NCBI GenBank assembly: GCA_964472315.1
Contig: CAYYJS010000014.1
Location: forward strand, 8,606 to 72,605
Length of the DNA stretch: 64,000 nt
Reading direction: 5' to 3'
DNA from: CAYYJS01 sp964472315
GTDB taxonomy: Bacteria > Verrucomicrobiota > Kiritimatiellia > UBA8416
A program made the position numbers and the translations under genes. Positions 44,358-53,189 of this stretch are shown piece by piece. The notes beneath the pieces are model-generated. The model made no database searches, was not told the origin of the DNA, and saw only the letters and a program-made list of their open reading frames with translations. Each line of letters begins with the position of its first letter. The first letter of the stretch is position 1.

Positions 44358-45413
44358 ATGAATGTTCTGGGTATCGAAACGTCTTGTGACGAAACCTCGG
44401 CCGCGGTCGTGCGCCTCGGGCGTACCGTTCTGTCCAACGTTGTCGCCAGTCAGATCGAGCAGCATCGGCCCTACGGTGGCGTCGTGCCGGAGATCGCGTC
44501 GCGCAGTCATGTGCGCGTGCTGCCCGGGGTGATCGCCGAGGCGATCGCCCGCGCGAACATGACCTGGGCGCAGATCGATGCGATCGCCGTGACCTACGGT
44601 CCCGGGTTGGCAAGCTCGTTGCTGGTGGGCCTGTCGATGGCCAAGGGGCTGGCGTTGGCGGTACGCAAGCCGCTGTGCGCGGTCAACCACCTGCAGGCGC
44701 ACGTGTACTCGCCGTTTCTCACGCCGGGGACGCCTTCGATCGAGGAGGTCTGCCCCTGCATTGCGCTGGTGGTGTCGGGCGGGCACACGTGCCTGCTGCG
44801 CGTCGAGAGTCCGGATCGGGCCTGTCTGCTCGGACAGACGATCGACGACGCGGCCGGCGAAGCGTTTGACAAGGGCGCGAGCCTGCTGAACCTGGGCTAT
44901 CCCGGCGGCCCGGCGATGGACCGCCTGGGTAAGACCGGCGACCCGGCGAGCGTGGCGTTTCCCCGGGCGCGTGCGCCCCGGGCGGGGTCGCGCATGGAAG
45001 GCCTCGCGGCGGACCTCTGTTTCAGTTTCAGCGGATTGAAGACCGCGCTGCTCTACCACCTGAAGGCCCATCCGATCCCCGACGGCGACGCCGCGCGGCT
45101 TGCCGACGTGGTCGCCAGCTACCAGGAGGCGATCGTGGACGTCCTGCTCGACCGCACGGAGAAGGCGATGGCGGGACACCGCACGCTGCTGGTGGGTGGC
45201 GGCGTCTCGCTGAACAGCCGACTCCGGGCACGGTTGCAGGCGTATGCGGCGTCGGCCGGCATCCGCCTGTTGCTGGCCGAAGCCCGGTTCTGCGGCGACA
45301 ACGCGGCGATGATCGCCGGCCTCGCCGGCAACGGCCAGGGGCTATGGGGCGCCGATGCCCTGCGTGTGGATGCCGAACCCAACCTGCCGGTCGCGCCGGT
45401 TGGAGGTCGTTGA
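44358..45413 (+). CDS. tsaD: tRNA N6-adenosine threonylcarbamoyltransferase TsaD
   Basis: Transfers threonylcarbamoyl to A37 of ANN-reading tRNAs. The 351 residues show the full family pattern: LGIETSCDETSAAVV, the metal histidines in HxxxH (NHLQAHVYSPF), VVSGGHT, DDAAGEAFDK, YPGGPAMD and the late LVGGGVSLNSRLR and CGDNAAMIA. The start ATG is 21 bases after the protease stop. Its stop is 7 bases before the cyclase start. Confidence 0.96.
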   Translation: MNVLGIETSCDETSAAVVRLGRTVLSNVVASQIEQHRPYGGVVPEIASRSHVRVLPGVIAEAIARANMTWAQIDAIAVTYGPGLASSLLVGLSMAKGLALAVRKPLCAVNHLQAHVYSPFLTPGTPSIEEVCPCIALVVSGGHTCLLRVESPDRACLLGQTIDDAAGEAFDKGASLLNLGYPGGPAMDRLGKTGDPASVAFPRARAPRAGSRMEGLAADLCFSFSGLKTALLYHLKAHPIPDGDAARLADVVASYQEAIVDVLLDRTEKAMAGHRTLLVGGGVSLNSRLRARLQAYAASAGIRLLLAEARFCGDNAAMIAGLAGNGQGLWGADALRVDAEPNLPVAPVGGR

Positions 45414-45420
45414 TCGTACG

Positions 45421-47865
45421 ATGAAGCGGACCGACGTGCTGGAGGCGGTGGTCGTGGCGGGCATCTCCGTTGCCGCGCTTGGGCTGGCCATGGGCGTCGC
45501 GGGGCGGCTGGCCGGGCTGGAGGCGGTGACGGCCGACCTGCGCATGCGCCTCCGCGCGCACGCGACGGCGGGGACGAGAACCAACGACACGGGCGAGATT
45601 CTGCTGGTGGCCATCGACCCCCGAACCGAGACGCAGCTTGGTCGGTTCGGCACGGGGCAGTGGCTTTTGCGCACGCCGTTCTTCGATCAGCTCAGCTTCT
45701 TCCGGCGATGCCTGAAGCCGTCGGTCCTGGCGTACGACATCATTTTCAAAGGTTCGGAAGGCGACGGCGACGGCGCGCGGACGAACATAAGTCAGAGCCG
45801 CAATGTGCTCGCCGCGCTGGCCGACGCGGTCGCACGGCTGGCGTCGGGCGAGTTGGCTGCCATTCCCGACACGTTGCTGAGCGCCATGAGCCGTCTCGAA
45901 GTGGAGCAGGGCAATATGCTGTTCGCGCACCGCCTGGCGTCGATCATGGCGGGCGGCGCGTTCCCGGTCGTTCTGGGCTGTCACCTGCGCGGCGGAGTCG
46001 CCGATCCCCAGGATGCGGCGGTGCCGTCGTGGGAACCGCGCCTGCTGCGGGCGGCGGAGGACGCGGGCACGGCGGCGATCTCCTATCTTGAGGATTTGGC
46101 TCTGCCGGACGAGGCGGTGCATTTCGCGGATGCCGCGGCGCGGGCGCGATATGCCTTCGCGCGCAACGCGGGACTGCCGGGCGCCGACCTGTTGGATTAC
46201 TGTTACCTCGGCGCCATGAACGTGGCGCGGGACGACGATGGCGTGGTGCGGCGCGTGCCCCTGGTGCTGGGCTTTGCCTACACGCGCCCCGGCGGGACCG
46301 AGCGCGTCGAACGGTTCATACCGTCGTTTGCGCTGCTCTCGGTGCTCTGTCATTTGGGGGTCACGCGGTTCCCGATGCCGCCGGACACCCTGAGGGTCGA
46401 GTTCGGCCGCCGGCTGGTCATACGCACCCCGCGGCGGTCGATCGAGATCCCCATCGACGCCGCGGGCCGGATGTACCTGAACTATACGGCGACATTCGAC
46501 GATTTCGCCGCGTTGAGCTTTGCGCGGGTCGCGCCGGCGCGTGCGGAAACGACGACCGACGCGTTGCGGCAGGCCGCGGCCGAGGTTGCCGGCGTGGCGT
46601 TGGGGCGCATTGCCGTGGTGGGGGTTACCGTGACCGGACACGACGTGGGCGCAACGCCGCTCGAGCCGAACATCCCGCTCGTCTACGCGCAGATGACCGC
46701 CATGAACAACATCCTGAACGGGCGCTTCCTGCGTCCGCTGCCGGCGCGCGGACAGACCGTGCTGCTGGCGTCGCTGGCGGCCGTGTTTACGGCGCTGTGC
46801 CTCGCCTTCCGCACGGGTGGCGTGGCGATCGCGACGCCGGTGATGATGGCGTCCTATCTGGTCGCGGCCTATGCGGGCGTGCATGTCGACGCGGTGATCC
46901 TGCCGGTCGTGGCGCCGACGGTCTACCTGTCGCTGACCTCGTTCGGCGTCCTGACGTACCGGCTCTCCCGCGAGCGGCGGGCGCGCCGGAAGGTGCGCCA
47001 CATGTTCTCGCGGATGGTCTCGTCCAAGGTGCTCGATTTCCTGGAAAGCAACCCGGGCAGCTTCTCGTTGCGGGGCGAACTGGCGGAGGCAACCGTCTTC
47101 TTCTCCGATATCACCGGGTTTACGTCCGCGAGTGAGCACCTGCCACCGGAACGTGTGACGGCGCTGCTCAACGCGTACCTCACGCCGGTGACCGACTGCA
47201 TCCTGTCGCACGAGGGATACGTCGACAAGTACGTTGGCGACAGCGTCATGGCGGTATGGGGCGCGCCGTTCCCCGACCCGCGGCATGCGGTGCGGGCGTG
47301 TCGCTGCGCGCTGGCGCAGCAGGCCATCGTGGCGTCGCTGAACACGAAGCTCGAACCCGAATACGGCTTCCGGCTGGCCGTACGGATGGGCGTGAATTCC
47401 GGGAGGGTCACCGCGGGCAACATGGGCTCCGAGCGCAAGTTCCAGTACACGGTGATCGGCGATGTCGTCAACTTCGCGTCGCGGCTCGAACCGGTGAACA
47501 AGGAACTGGGCACCTCGATCCTGATCGGCGCCGACACGTACCGGGCGGTCGGTGACGCCTTCGATGTGCGCGAGATCGGCCGGATTCTGGTGGCCGGCAA
47601 GGCGGACGTCGTCGGCATCTACGAACTTCTCGGCGAGCGCGGCGGGTTGGACGACGGCATGCGCGCGGTTGTCGCCGGTTACGGAGAAGCGCTGGCCCGC
47701 TTCCATGCGCGCGACTGGGACGGCTGCATGGCCATCCTCGAGACGGTGCTGCGCGCACGCGGCGACGGACCGAGCCGCTTCCTGCTGACGCTTGCCGCCG
47801 CCTGTCGGGAGCATCCGCCCGCGGCGGAGTGGCGGGGCGAGTATATCCGGAACCTCAAGACGTGA
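45421..47865 (+). CDS. CHASE2-domain class III adenylate cyclase
   Basis: 814 residues. TM1 (about 8-32), an extracytoplasmic CHASE2 sensor (about 40-430, with LLVAIDPRTE, LKPSVLAYDIIF), two or three TM helices (about 440-515), and a class III cyclase domain (about 556-745): metal site FFSDITGF, KYVGDSVMAVWG, and RMGVNSGRVTAGNMG followed by YTVIGDVVNFASRLE. A short C-terminal helical part follows. It would make cAMP in response to an unknown periplasmic cue. A cNMP-binding protein is encoded at 49202. Confidence 0.92.
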   Translation: MKRTDVLEAVVVAGISVAALGLAMGVAGRLAGLEAVTADLRMRLRAHATAGTRTNDTGEILLVAIDPRTETQLGRFGTGQWLLRTPFFDQLSFFRRCLKPSVLAYDIIFKGSEGDGDGARTNISQSRNVLAALADAVARLASGELAAIPDTLLSAMSRLEVEQGNMLFAHRLASIMAGGAFPVVLGCHLRGGVADPQDAAVPSWEPRLLRAAEDAGTAAISYLEDLALPDEAVHFADAAARARYAFARNAGLPGADLLDYCYLGAMNVARDDDGVVRRVPLVLGFAYTRPGGTERVERFIPSFALLSVLCHLGVTRFPMPPDTLRVEFGRRLVIRTPRRSIEIPIDAAGRMYLNYTATFDDFAALSFARVAPARAETTTDALRQAAAEVAGVALGRIAVVGVTVTGHDVGATPLEPNIPLVYAQMTAMNNILNGRFLRPLPARGQTVLLASLAAVFTALCLAFRTGGVAIATPVMMASYLVAAYAGVHVDAVILPVVAPTVYLSLTSFGVLTYRLSRERRARRKVRHMFSRMVSSKVLDFLESNPGSFSLRGELAEATVFFSDITGFTSASEHLPPERVTALLNAYLTPVTDCILSHEGYVDKYVGDSVMAVWGAPFPDPRHAVRACRCALAQQAIVASLNTKLEPEYGFRLAVRMGVNSGRVTAGNMGSERKFQYTVIGDVVNFASRLEPVNKELGTSILIGADTYRAVGDAFDVREIGRILVAGKADVVGIYELLGERGGLDDGMRAVVAGYGEALARFHARDWDGCMAILETVLRARGDGPSRFLLTLAAACREHPPAAEWRGEYIRNLKT

Positions 47866-47953
47866 ACCCGAAGGATGCGGACGAGAAGAGGGTCCCGCTT
47901 GTGGTCCGCCATCGTCGCAACAGCCGCCCGTCCACCGCCCGTACCGTATCGGG

Positions 47954-49081
47954 CTATACCGCCACCTGGGGCAGGTAGACCGAAAACGTGGTCCCCACGT
48001 CCTTGCGTGACGTGAAGCGGATATCGCCCTTGTGGTCGGTCGCGATGCCGCGCGCGATCGACAGGCCGAGTCCCGTGCCTTTGCCCTTCGGCTTCGTCGT
48101 GAAGAACGAGTGGAAGATGTCCGGCGCATGGCAGTCGTCGATGCCGGGGCCATTGTCGGTGACATCGCACCGCCAGCAGGGCACGCCATCGATGGCATCG
48201 GCTTCGATCGCCAGCCGGATGCGCGCGTTCGGCCGCTGCTCCAACGCATCGCAGGCGTTGGCGATCAAGTTGACGAACACCTGCTCCATCCGGTTGGGAC
48301 TGCCCATGACGAGATGGGTCCCCTTGGGCACCGTGTTTTCAAGCACGACGCCGGACTTGTTGATCTTGCTGCCGGTGATGAAAACCGCGTCGTTCAGCGT
48401 GGTGGCGAGGTCGATGACCTCGCGGGCCTCTTCCATGCCGCGCGAGAAATTGCGCAGGTGTCCGGACAGCTTTTGGATCGACTCGGCCGCGCGGCGCGTA
48501 TCGGCGACCATGCGGCGCACGCGCGTGGCGGTATCGGGGGGCATGGTCGCGGTGACCGCGTCGAGTAGTCGTTCGAGCATTTCGTTACTCAGCGTGATGA
48601 TCGTCAGCGGGTTGTTGATATCATGCGCGACGCCGGAAGCCAGTTCGCCGATCGCCGCCAGCCGCCCGGCGTGGACGAGACTGTCCTGCAATTCCTTGAT
48701 CTTGCGGATGTCGCGGAGGATCGAGAAAGTGCGTACGAACTTCCCGGCGTCGTCATAGATGCTGAACGACCGGATCTCGACCGGGATGCGGTGCCCGTCC
48801 TTGGTGATCAGCAGGCTTTCGACGCTCTTGTCGCCCTTGCGCTTGAGGTCGGAGAAACCGGCTTCGACGGCATCGAGAATCTCCGGCGCATAGAGCTGCC
48901 GGATGTTCATCCCGAGCAGTTCGTCATGGGTATAACCCAGCAGGTGTTCGGCCGTTCGGTTCGTGAAGACGATGTTTCCCTGATCGTCGATCGAATGGAT
49001 GATATCGGGAAAGTTATCCAGAATGATCTCGAAAACATCCGCGTCGCGGATCTCGCGCTCGTCGATACGCATCCGGCTCAT
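47954..49081 (-). CDS. PAS-domain sensor histidine kinase (soluble)
   Basis: 375 residues, no TM. The PAS domain is at about 15-135 (ILDNFPDIIHSIDDQGNIVFTNRTAEHLLG, PAC segment RTFSILRDIRKIKEL). The HisKA has His in SGVAHDINNPLTI near 160, and the HATPase has NLIANACDAL, VTDNGPGID and GTGLGLSIA. The ATG at 49081 follows GGGAG by 9 bases. It has no adjacent response regulator and converges with the cyclase gene. Confidence 0.9.
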   Translation of the reverse strand: MSRMRIDEREIRDADVFEIILDNFPDIIHSIDDQGNIVFTNRTAEHLLGYTHDELLGMNIRQLYAPEILDAVEAGFSDLKRKGDKSVESLLITKDGHRIPVEIRSFSIYDDAGKFVRTFSILRDIRKIKELQDSLVHAGRLAAIGELASGVAHDINNPLTIITLSNEMLERLLDAVTATMPPDTATRVRRMVADTRRAAESIQKLSGHLRNFSRGMEEAREVIDLATTLNDAVFITGSKINKSGVVLENTVPKGTHLVMGSPNRMEQVFVNLIANACDALEQRPNARIRLAIEADAIDGVPCWRCDVTDNGPGIDDCHAPDIFHSFFTTKPKGKGTGLGLSIARGIATDHKGDIRFTSRKDVGTTFSVYLPQVAV

Positions 49082-49201
49082 CGGTACCACTCCCGTCTGG
49101 CCCACAGGGTCGGGATGGGCTTACCATCTCGTGCCGGCGCTGTAAAGCCCTATTCCGGAACTTGACTTGCGACCGACAATCGGGCATGACTTTGCCCACC
49201 T

Positions 49202-49987
49202 ATGACGGCCTTGTTTCAGCGACTTCACGACGCGGTACGTCCGCATGCCAACGCGGCCCTCGGCATGGTCGAGGCGCTTGACCTGCCGGGGATGGATATC
49301 CGCATGGGGGTTGGCGCGGCGCGGCAGTCCAGCCTCTTCTTCGGCGTGCCCGAGAGCAAGCTGAGGCAGCTTGTCGCCGCCATGGAACCGCGCCGGGTCA
49401 AGACCGGCGAGACGATTGTCGTGGAAGGCGAGCGGGCGCGCGAATTCGCCATCGTCATGCAGGGGCGTGCCGTCGTGGAACGGCACGTCAACGGCGAGGT
49501 GCGCGCGATCGGGGATATCAGTCGTCCGACGCTGGTCGGCGAGGAATCGCTGGTCGGCGAGCGAGGTTTCCATGCCGGCGTGCGGATGACCACCGACGGC
49601 GTCGTGTTTCGCATGTCGCGCACCGGGTTCGGCGAATTCGCGGCCGAGCGGCTGGTGTCGGGGCTGCGCGCGCCGGAGGCGACCGCGCGGTTGCGCGGCG
49701 GCGCCGTCCTCGTCGAGATCGCCTCGTCAGGCGATGCCGGACGTGACGCGGAGGAGGCGACACCCGCCGCGACGCACGCGACGACGTTGCGCGGGCTGCG
49801 TCGGCGACTGAGCACGCATACGCGGGACGCGCTGCACATCTGTTGCAGCGTACGGGCCTACAAGAGCGCGCTGGCCGCGTTTCTGCTGACGCAATGGGGG
49901 TACGACGCGGTTTATCTGAAGAGCGGTGTGCTGACGGCCGCCCATCACATGCGTGGCTTTCGCCGCGCCGGACCGAACGGGAGCTGA
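49202..49987 (+). CDS. cNMP-binding domain fused to a rhodanese-like domain
   Basis: 261 residues. About 50-160 is a cyclic-nucleotide-binding fold (VPESKLRQLVAAMEPRRVKTGETIV, GEESLVGERGF as phosphate-binding cassette). About 205-250 resembles the second half of a rhodanese domain: HICCSVRAYKSALAAFLLTQWGYDAVYLKSGVLT, in which Cys213 or Cys214 sits at the active loop (the loop is not the usual CRxGxR). No HTH is seen, so it is not a CRP-type regulator. It immediately precedes mlaE by 8 bases. A sensor or effector for cAMP made by the cyclase is inference. Confidence 0.72.
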   Translation: MTALFQRLHDAVRPHANAALGMVEALDLPGMDIRMGVGAARQSSLFFGVPESKLRQLVAAMEPRRVKTGETIVVEGERAREFAIVMQGRAVVERHVNGEVRAIGDISRPTLVGEESLVGERGFHAGVRMTTDGVVFRMSRTGFGEFAAERLVSGLRAPEATARLRGGAVLVEIASSGDAGRDAEEATPAATHATTLRGLRRRLSTHTRDALHICCSVRAYKSALAAFLLTQWGYDAVYLKSGVLTAAHHMRGFRRAGPNGS

Positions 49988-49995
49988 TTGTCGCC

Positions 49996-50781
49996 ATGTC
50001 CATTCTGGGTGCCATCGGGGATGCAGCCATCGAGCGTTGGAGCCGCACGCGGTACACCGCGGCCGTGACGGCCGGCGCCCTGCGATTGGCGATGCGGCCC
50101 GCGACCTGGTCGCGGCCCGTGCGCGTGTTGGTCGCCAAACAGATTCTCTTTACGGGCGTCGATGCCGTGGGGTTGATCCTTTTTATCGGGTTGCTGGTCG
50201 GCCTGTCGGTGGTCAGTCAGGCGCAGCTCTGGCTGACGCGCTTCGGCCAGTCGGATGTCCTCGGGCCGCTGCTGGTCGCGGTTCTCATCCGCGGGGCGGG
50301 GCCGGTGCTGGTCAACTTCATCGTCATCGGCCGCAGCGGCACGGCGATCGTCACCGAGCTGGCGACGATGCGCGTCCACGGCCAGGTGCGCCTGCTGGAC
50401 GCGCAAGGGCTTGAGCCCATGGTGTATCTGGTCATGCCGCGCCTTCTCGGCGTCTCCGTCTCGGCGCTGTGCCTGACCGTCCTCTTCGTCGTCGCCTCGC
50501 TCGTGTCCGGCTATTTCGCCGGTCTTCTGCTCGGGGTCGGCGCCGGCACGCCGACGATGTTCCTCGAGAGCGTGCTGCGTCCGATCCGCGGGGCGGATGT
50601 GTTCGATTTCCTGGCCAAGGCCATTCTGCCGGGTATTCTGACCGGAACGATCTGCTGCATCGAAGGACTCTCGATTTCCGGGGCCGTAACCGAGGTGCCG
50701 CAGGCGGCGACACGGGCCGTCGTCCGTTCGATCGCCGCGCTGCTGATCATCTTCGCGGTGGTTTCGGTGCTGGCGTTTTAA
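49996..50781 (+). CDS. mlaE: MlaE-type lipid ABC transporter permease
   Basis: 261 residues with the MlaE/YrbE fold: amphipathic start, five or six TM helices, and the family stretches FTGVDAVGLILFIGLLVGL, MVYLVMPRLLGVSVSALCL and the ELATMRVHGQV coupling helix. It carries phospholipid between the membranes together with an MCE protein. ATG at 49996, followed by the mlaF-like gene whose ATG overlaps the TAA stop. Confidence 0.93.
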   Translation: MSILGAIGDAAIERWSRTRYTAAVTAGALRLAMRPATWSRPVRVLVAKQILFTGVDAVGLILFIGLLVGLSVVSQAQLWLTRFGQSDVLGPLLVAVLIRGAGPVLVNFIVIGRSGTAIVTELATMRVHGQVRLLDAQGLEPMVYLVMPRLLGVSVSALCLTVLFVVASLVSGYFAGLLLGVGAGTPTMFLESVLRPIRGADVFDFLAKAILPGILTGTICCIEGLSISGAVTEVPQAATRAVVRSIAALLIIFAVVSVLAF

Positions 50782-51500
50782 TGGCGGGGAACTGCATGGA
50801 CGATCCAACAGCCGCACTGACATTCGATGACGTGACGGTTCCGGCCGGCCCGCGTGTCGGTGGCCTGTCGCGCGTGACGTTCGCGCTGCCCGCGGGCGGC
50901 GTGGCGTATGTCGCGGTCGACCCCGATCAGCCGATGGCGCCCTTTGTCGACCTTGCCCTTGGCTTGCTCGATCCCGTCGGCGGGCGCGTGCGTTTCCGCG
51001 GGCGCGACTGGCGGGATATGGATCCCTTCACGCAGGCGGCGGCCCGGGGCGAGACCGGCACCGTGTTCGAGACGTCGTTGTGGGTGAGCAGTCTGACGGT
51101 GTGCGAGAACATCCTGTTGCGGATGCAGTACCACACCGGAGAGAGCGATGCCCAACTGCTGGAGCAGGCCACCCGACTGGCGGGGGCGCTCGGGTTGACC
51201 GGCGTCCGTCAGGAACGCCCCGACGCGGTCGCCACCCGCGAGCTGCGTCTGTGGGAATGGGTTCGCGCGCTGGTGGGGCGGCCGGCGATGGTGATTCTGG
51301 CGTATCCGGGGCGCGGCGCCCCGAGTTGGGCGATGGCGAAGTTGACCGCGCTGCTGCAGCCGGCCCTCACGGCCGGTACGGCCGTCTTGTGGATCGGCGA
51401 TGCGCCGATGGACATTGGCATCGAGGCGCCGGGCGGCGCGCGGCATTACCGGTTGTCCGGCGAGAAACTCGCCGGGGAAGGGGAAGGGAATCATGAGTAG
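50781..51500 (+). CDS. MlaF-position protein with all ABC ATPase motifs lost
   Basis: 239 residues placed and sized as MlaF, with an ABC-like beginning (ALTFDDVTV, GLLDPVGGRVRFRGRDW) and recognisable layout. The Walker A site reads VDPDQPMAP (about 46-54), the Q-loop VFETS, the signature region TRELRLW (about 152-158) and Walker B VILAYPG (about 171-177), so no catalytic residue survives. The frame is intact and it overlaps both neighbours (TAATG with mlaE, 8 bases with mlaD), so it is expressed, not a pseudogene. It probably serves as a structural partner, with an active ATPase elsewhere in the genome. Confidence 0.75.
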   Translation: MAGNCMDDPTAALTFDDVTVPAGPRVGGLSRVTFALPAGGVAYVAVDPDQPMAPFVDLALGLLDPVGGRVRFRGRDWRDMDPFTQAAARGETGTVFETSLWVSSLTVCENILLRMQYHTGESDAQLLEQATRLAGALGLTGVRQERPDAVATRELRLWEWVRALVGRPAMVILAYPGRGAPSWAMAKLTALLQPALTAGTAVLWIGDAPMDIGIEAPGGARHYRLSGEKLAGEGEGNHE

Positions 51501-53178
51501 AGCGTTCAAATTCCGACACGTCAACGAGATCGTCGGTAGCTTCGTCGTACTGGCCGTGGTGCTGATCGTGGTCGCGATTTTCCTCGCGGGACGCGCGCAG
51601 GGCTGGTTCGAAGGCACTTTCCAACTGAAGATCGCGTTCCTCACGACGGAAGGCTCCTTCGGTCTGCAGGAAGGCGCGGAAGTCCAGATCCGCAACACCG
51701 CCGCGGGCAAGACCGGCAAGATCGTGCCTACGCCCGAAGGGCACATGATGACCACCCTGAAGATCAAGGAGCGTTTCCGGCCGTTCCTGACCAAGGACTC
51801 GGTGGCCAAGGTGAAGAAGAAATTCGGCGTGGCCGGGGATGCCTTCGTGGAGGTCACGCGCGGTACGGGCCTGATGATCGAGGACGGCGACGCGATCGCG
51901 TGCGTCAAGGACGAGGAACTCATGGAAACCGCCCAGAAGATGCTGGAGGAAGTCGAGAAGGTCGTGCTGCCGATGCTCGAGGAAGTGAAGTCCATCCTCG
52001 TTCACGTAAAGAACATTCTGGCCAGCGTCGACGAAGGCGAAGGCATCGCCGGAGCGGCGATCAGCGACGAGTCGATGAAGAACGACATCAAGGGCGTCGT
52101 GTCGCATGTCGAGCGGATCACGGCGCTGGTGACGACCACCGTGGCTGAAGCCAACAGTCTTCTCAGCAATCAGGTTCCGGGGATCGTCGAGCGCGTCGAC
52201 ACCATCGCCGGGCACGCCGATACATTGTTGACCAACGAGGTGCGCCGCGCGGTGGGCGATCTCGCGGCCATCCAGGGTGAGGCCGTGCGCACGCTTCGGG
52301 AAACGCGGCGCCTGATCCAGGGCGTGCAGCGTCACTGGTTGCTGCGCAAGTACGTGCCGAGCGACTCGGAGGCGCTCGCCGTACAGCAGGCGGGGCCGGG
52401 TCTCGCGCGCGAGCTCGATCTCGTGGCGTCCCTGGATGAAAAGCTCAGTGCCGCCCGTGCCGCCGCGGACGATGCCGAGGTGACGCGCACGGCCGCCAAT
52501 CTGGCCGTGCTGGCCGCGGCGCGCGGCGATCATGCCGAAGCGCTGGCCCTGTGCCGCGAGTCGCGCATGGCGTACGGCCCCGGCGAACCGCCCGTGGCCC
52601 CCATGTTGATCGAGACCATGGTCAGCCTGAAGAAAGGGGACATCGACGCCGCGCGCGGCGGTCTGCTGACGCTGGCGACGGTGCTGGATCGTCACCTGGA
52701 TGACGCCCAGGCGGCCCAGCGCGACCTGCTGGTGGCGGATGTGCGGCTGGCGGGCGGCGACGCGGATGGCGCCGCGCGCGCGTTGGAGGATGCGCGGCGC
52801 AGTGTGAGGAAGGCCGACCGGCCCGAGCTGCGGGCCGCGCTTGCGGACACCGCAATGCGCATCGCCGGCGGACGCGGCGACCTCGACGGCGTAACCGCGG
52901 CGCTTGAGGAACTGCTCGCCGAATGTCGCGCGGCCGGCATGTTCTACACGCTGGCCGAGGGCCTCGAATCGGCCGGACATGTCTTCGCGCGGAACACGCG
53001 GGAGGGTCATGGCGCGCTGCTGCTGCTCAGGGCGGCCCGCAGTTTCGGGGCGCAGGGCGCGACGCTGGAGGCGGGACGCTGCGTCGATGCCGCCGGGCAG
53101 ATCGCCGAGGCCACGCGCAACGACCTGCTGATGCTCGACATCGTCCGTCTACGTTCCGAATTGACGCCCGGCCAATAG
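51493..53178 (+). CDS. mlaD: MCE-domain (MlaD-type) protein with long helical extension
   Basis: 561 residues: one TM helix (about 12-33, VGSFVVLAVVLIVVAIFLAG), an MCE domain (about 43-135, LKIAFLTTEGSFGLQEGAEVQI), then a coiled-coil run with repeated amphipathic helices (about 150-290) and a TPR-like C-terminal half (about 300-560) rich in Ala, Arg and Asp. MlaD of E. coli is about 183 residues; the long extension is like larger MCE proteins. The start overlaps the previous gene by 8 bases. It may bridge the periplasm. Confidence 0.85.
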   Translation: MSRAFKFRHVNEIVGSFVVLAVVLIVVAIFLAGRAQGWFEGTFQLKIAFLTTEGSFGLQEGAEVQIRNTAAGKTGKIVPTPEGHMMTTLKIKERFRPFLTKDSVAKVKKKFGVAGDAFVEVTRGTGLMIEDGDAIACVKDEELMETAQKMLEEVEKVVLPMLEEVKSILVHVKNILASVDEGEGIAGAAISDESMKNDIKGVVSHVERITALVTTTVAEANSLLSNQVPGIVERVDTIAGHADTLLTNEVRRAVGDLAAIQGEAVRTLRETRRLIQGVQRHWLLRKYVPSDSEALAVQQAGPGLARELDLVASLDEKLSAARAAADDAEVTRTAANLAVLAAARGDHAEALALCRESRMAYGPGEPPVAPMLIETMVSLKKGDIDAARGGLLTLATVLDRHLDDAQAAQRDLLVADVRLAGGDADGAARALEDARRSVRKADRPELRAALADTAMRIAGGRGDLDGVTAALEELLAECRAAGMFYTLAEGLESAGHVFARNTREGHGALLLLRAARSFGAQGATLEAGRCVDAAGQIAEATRNDLLMLDIVRLRSELTPGQ

Positions 53179-53189
53179 CGTGTCGCCGG

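Noticed and set aside
42870..45179. A 769-codon minus-strand frame across the S41 protease and tsaD
   Set aside because: Antisense shadow; both plus-strand genes have complete motifs.
47866..47953. GCGGAC/GTCCGC pair between the convergent cyclase and histidine kinase genes, considered as a bidirectional terminator
   Set aside because: Six-bp stem with a 21-base loop and no T-run; too weak.
45028..48249. A 1073-codon minus-strand frame across tsaD and the cyclase
   Set aside because: Antisense shadow of two well-supported genes; composition unlike a protein.
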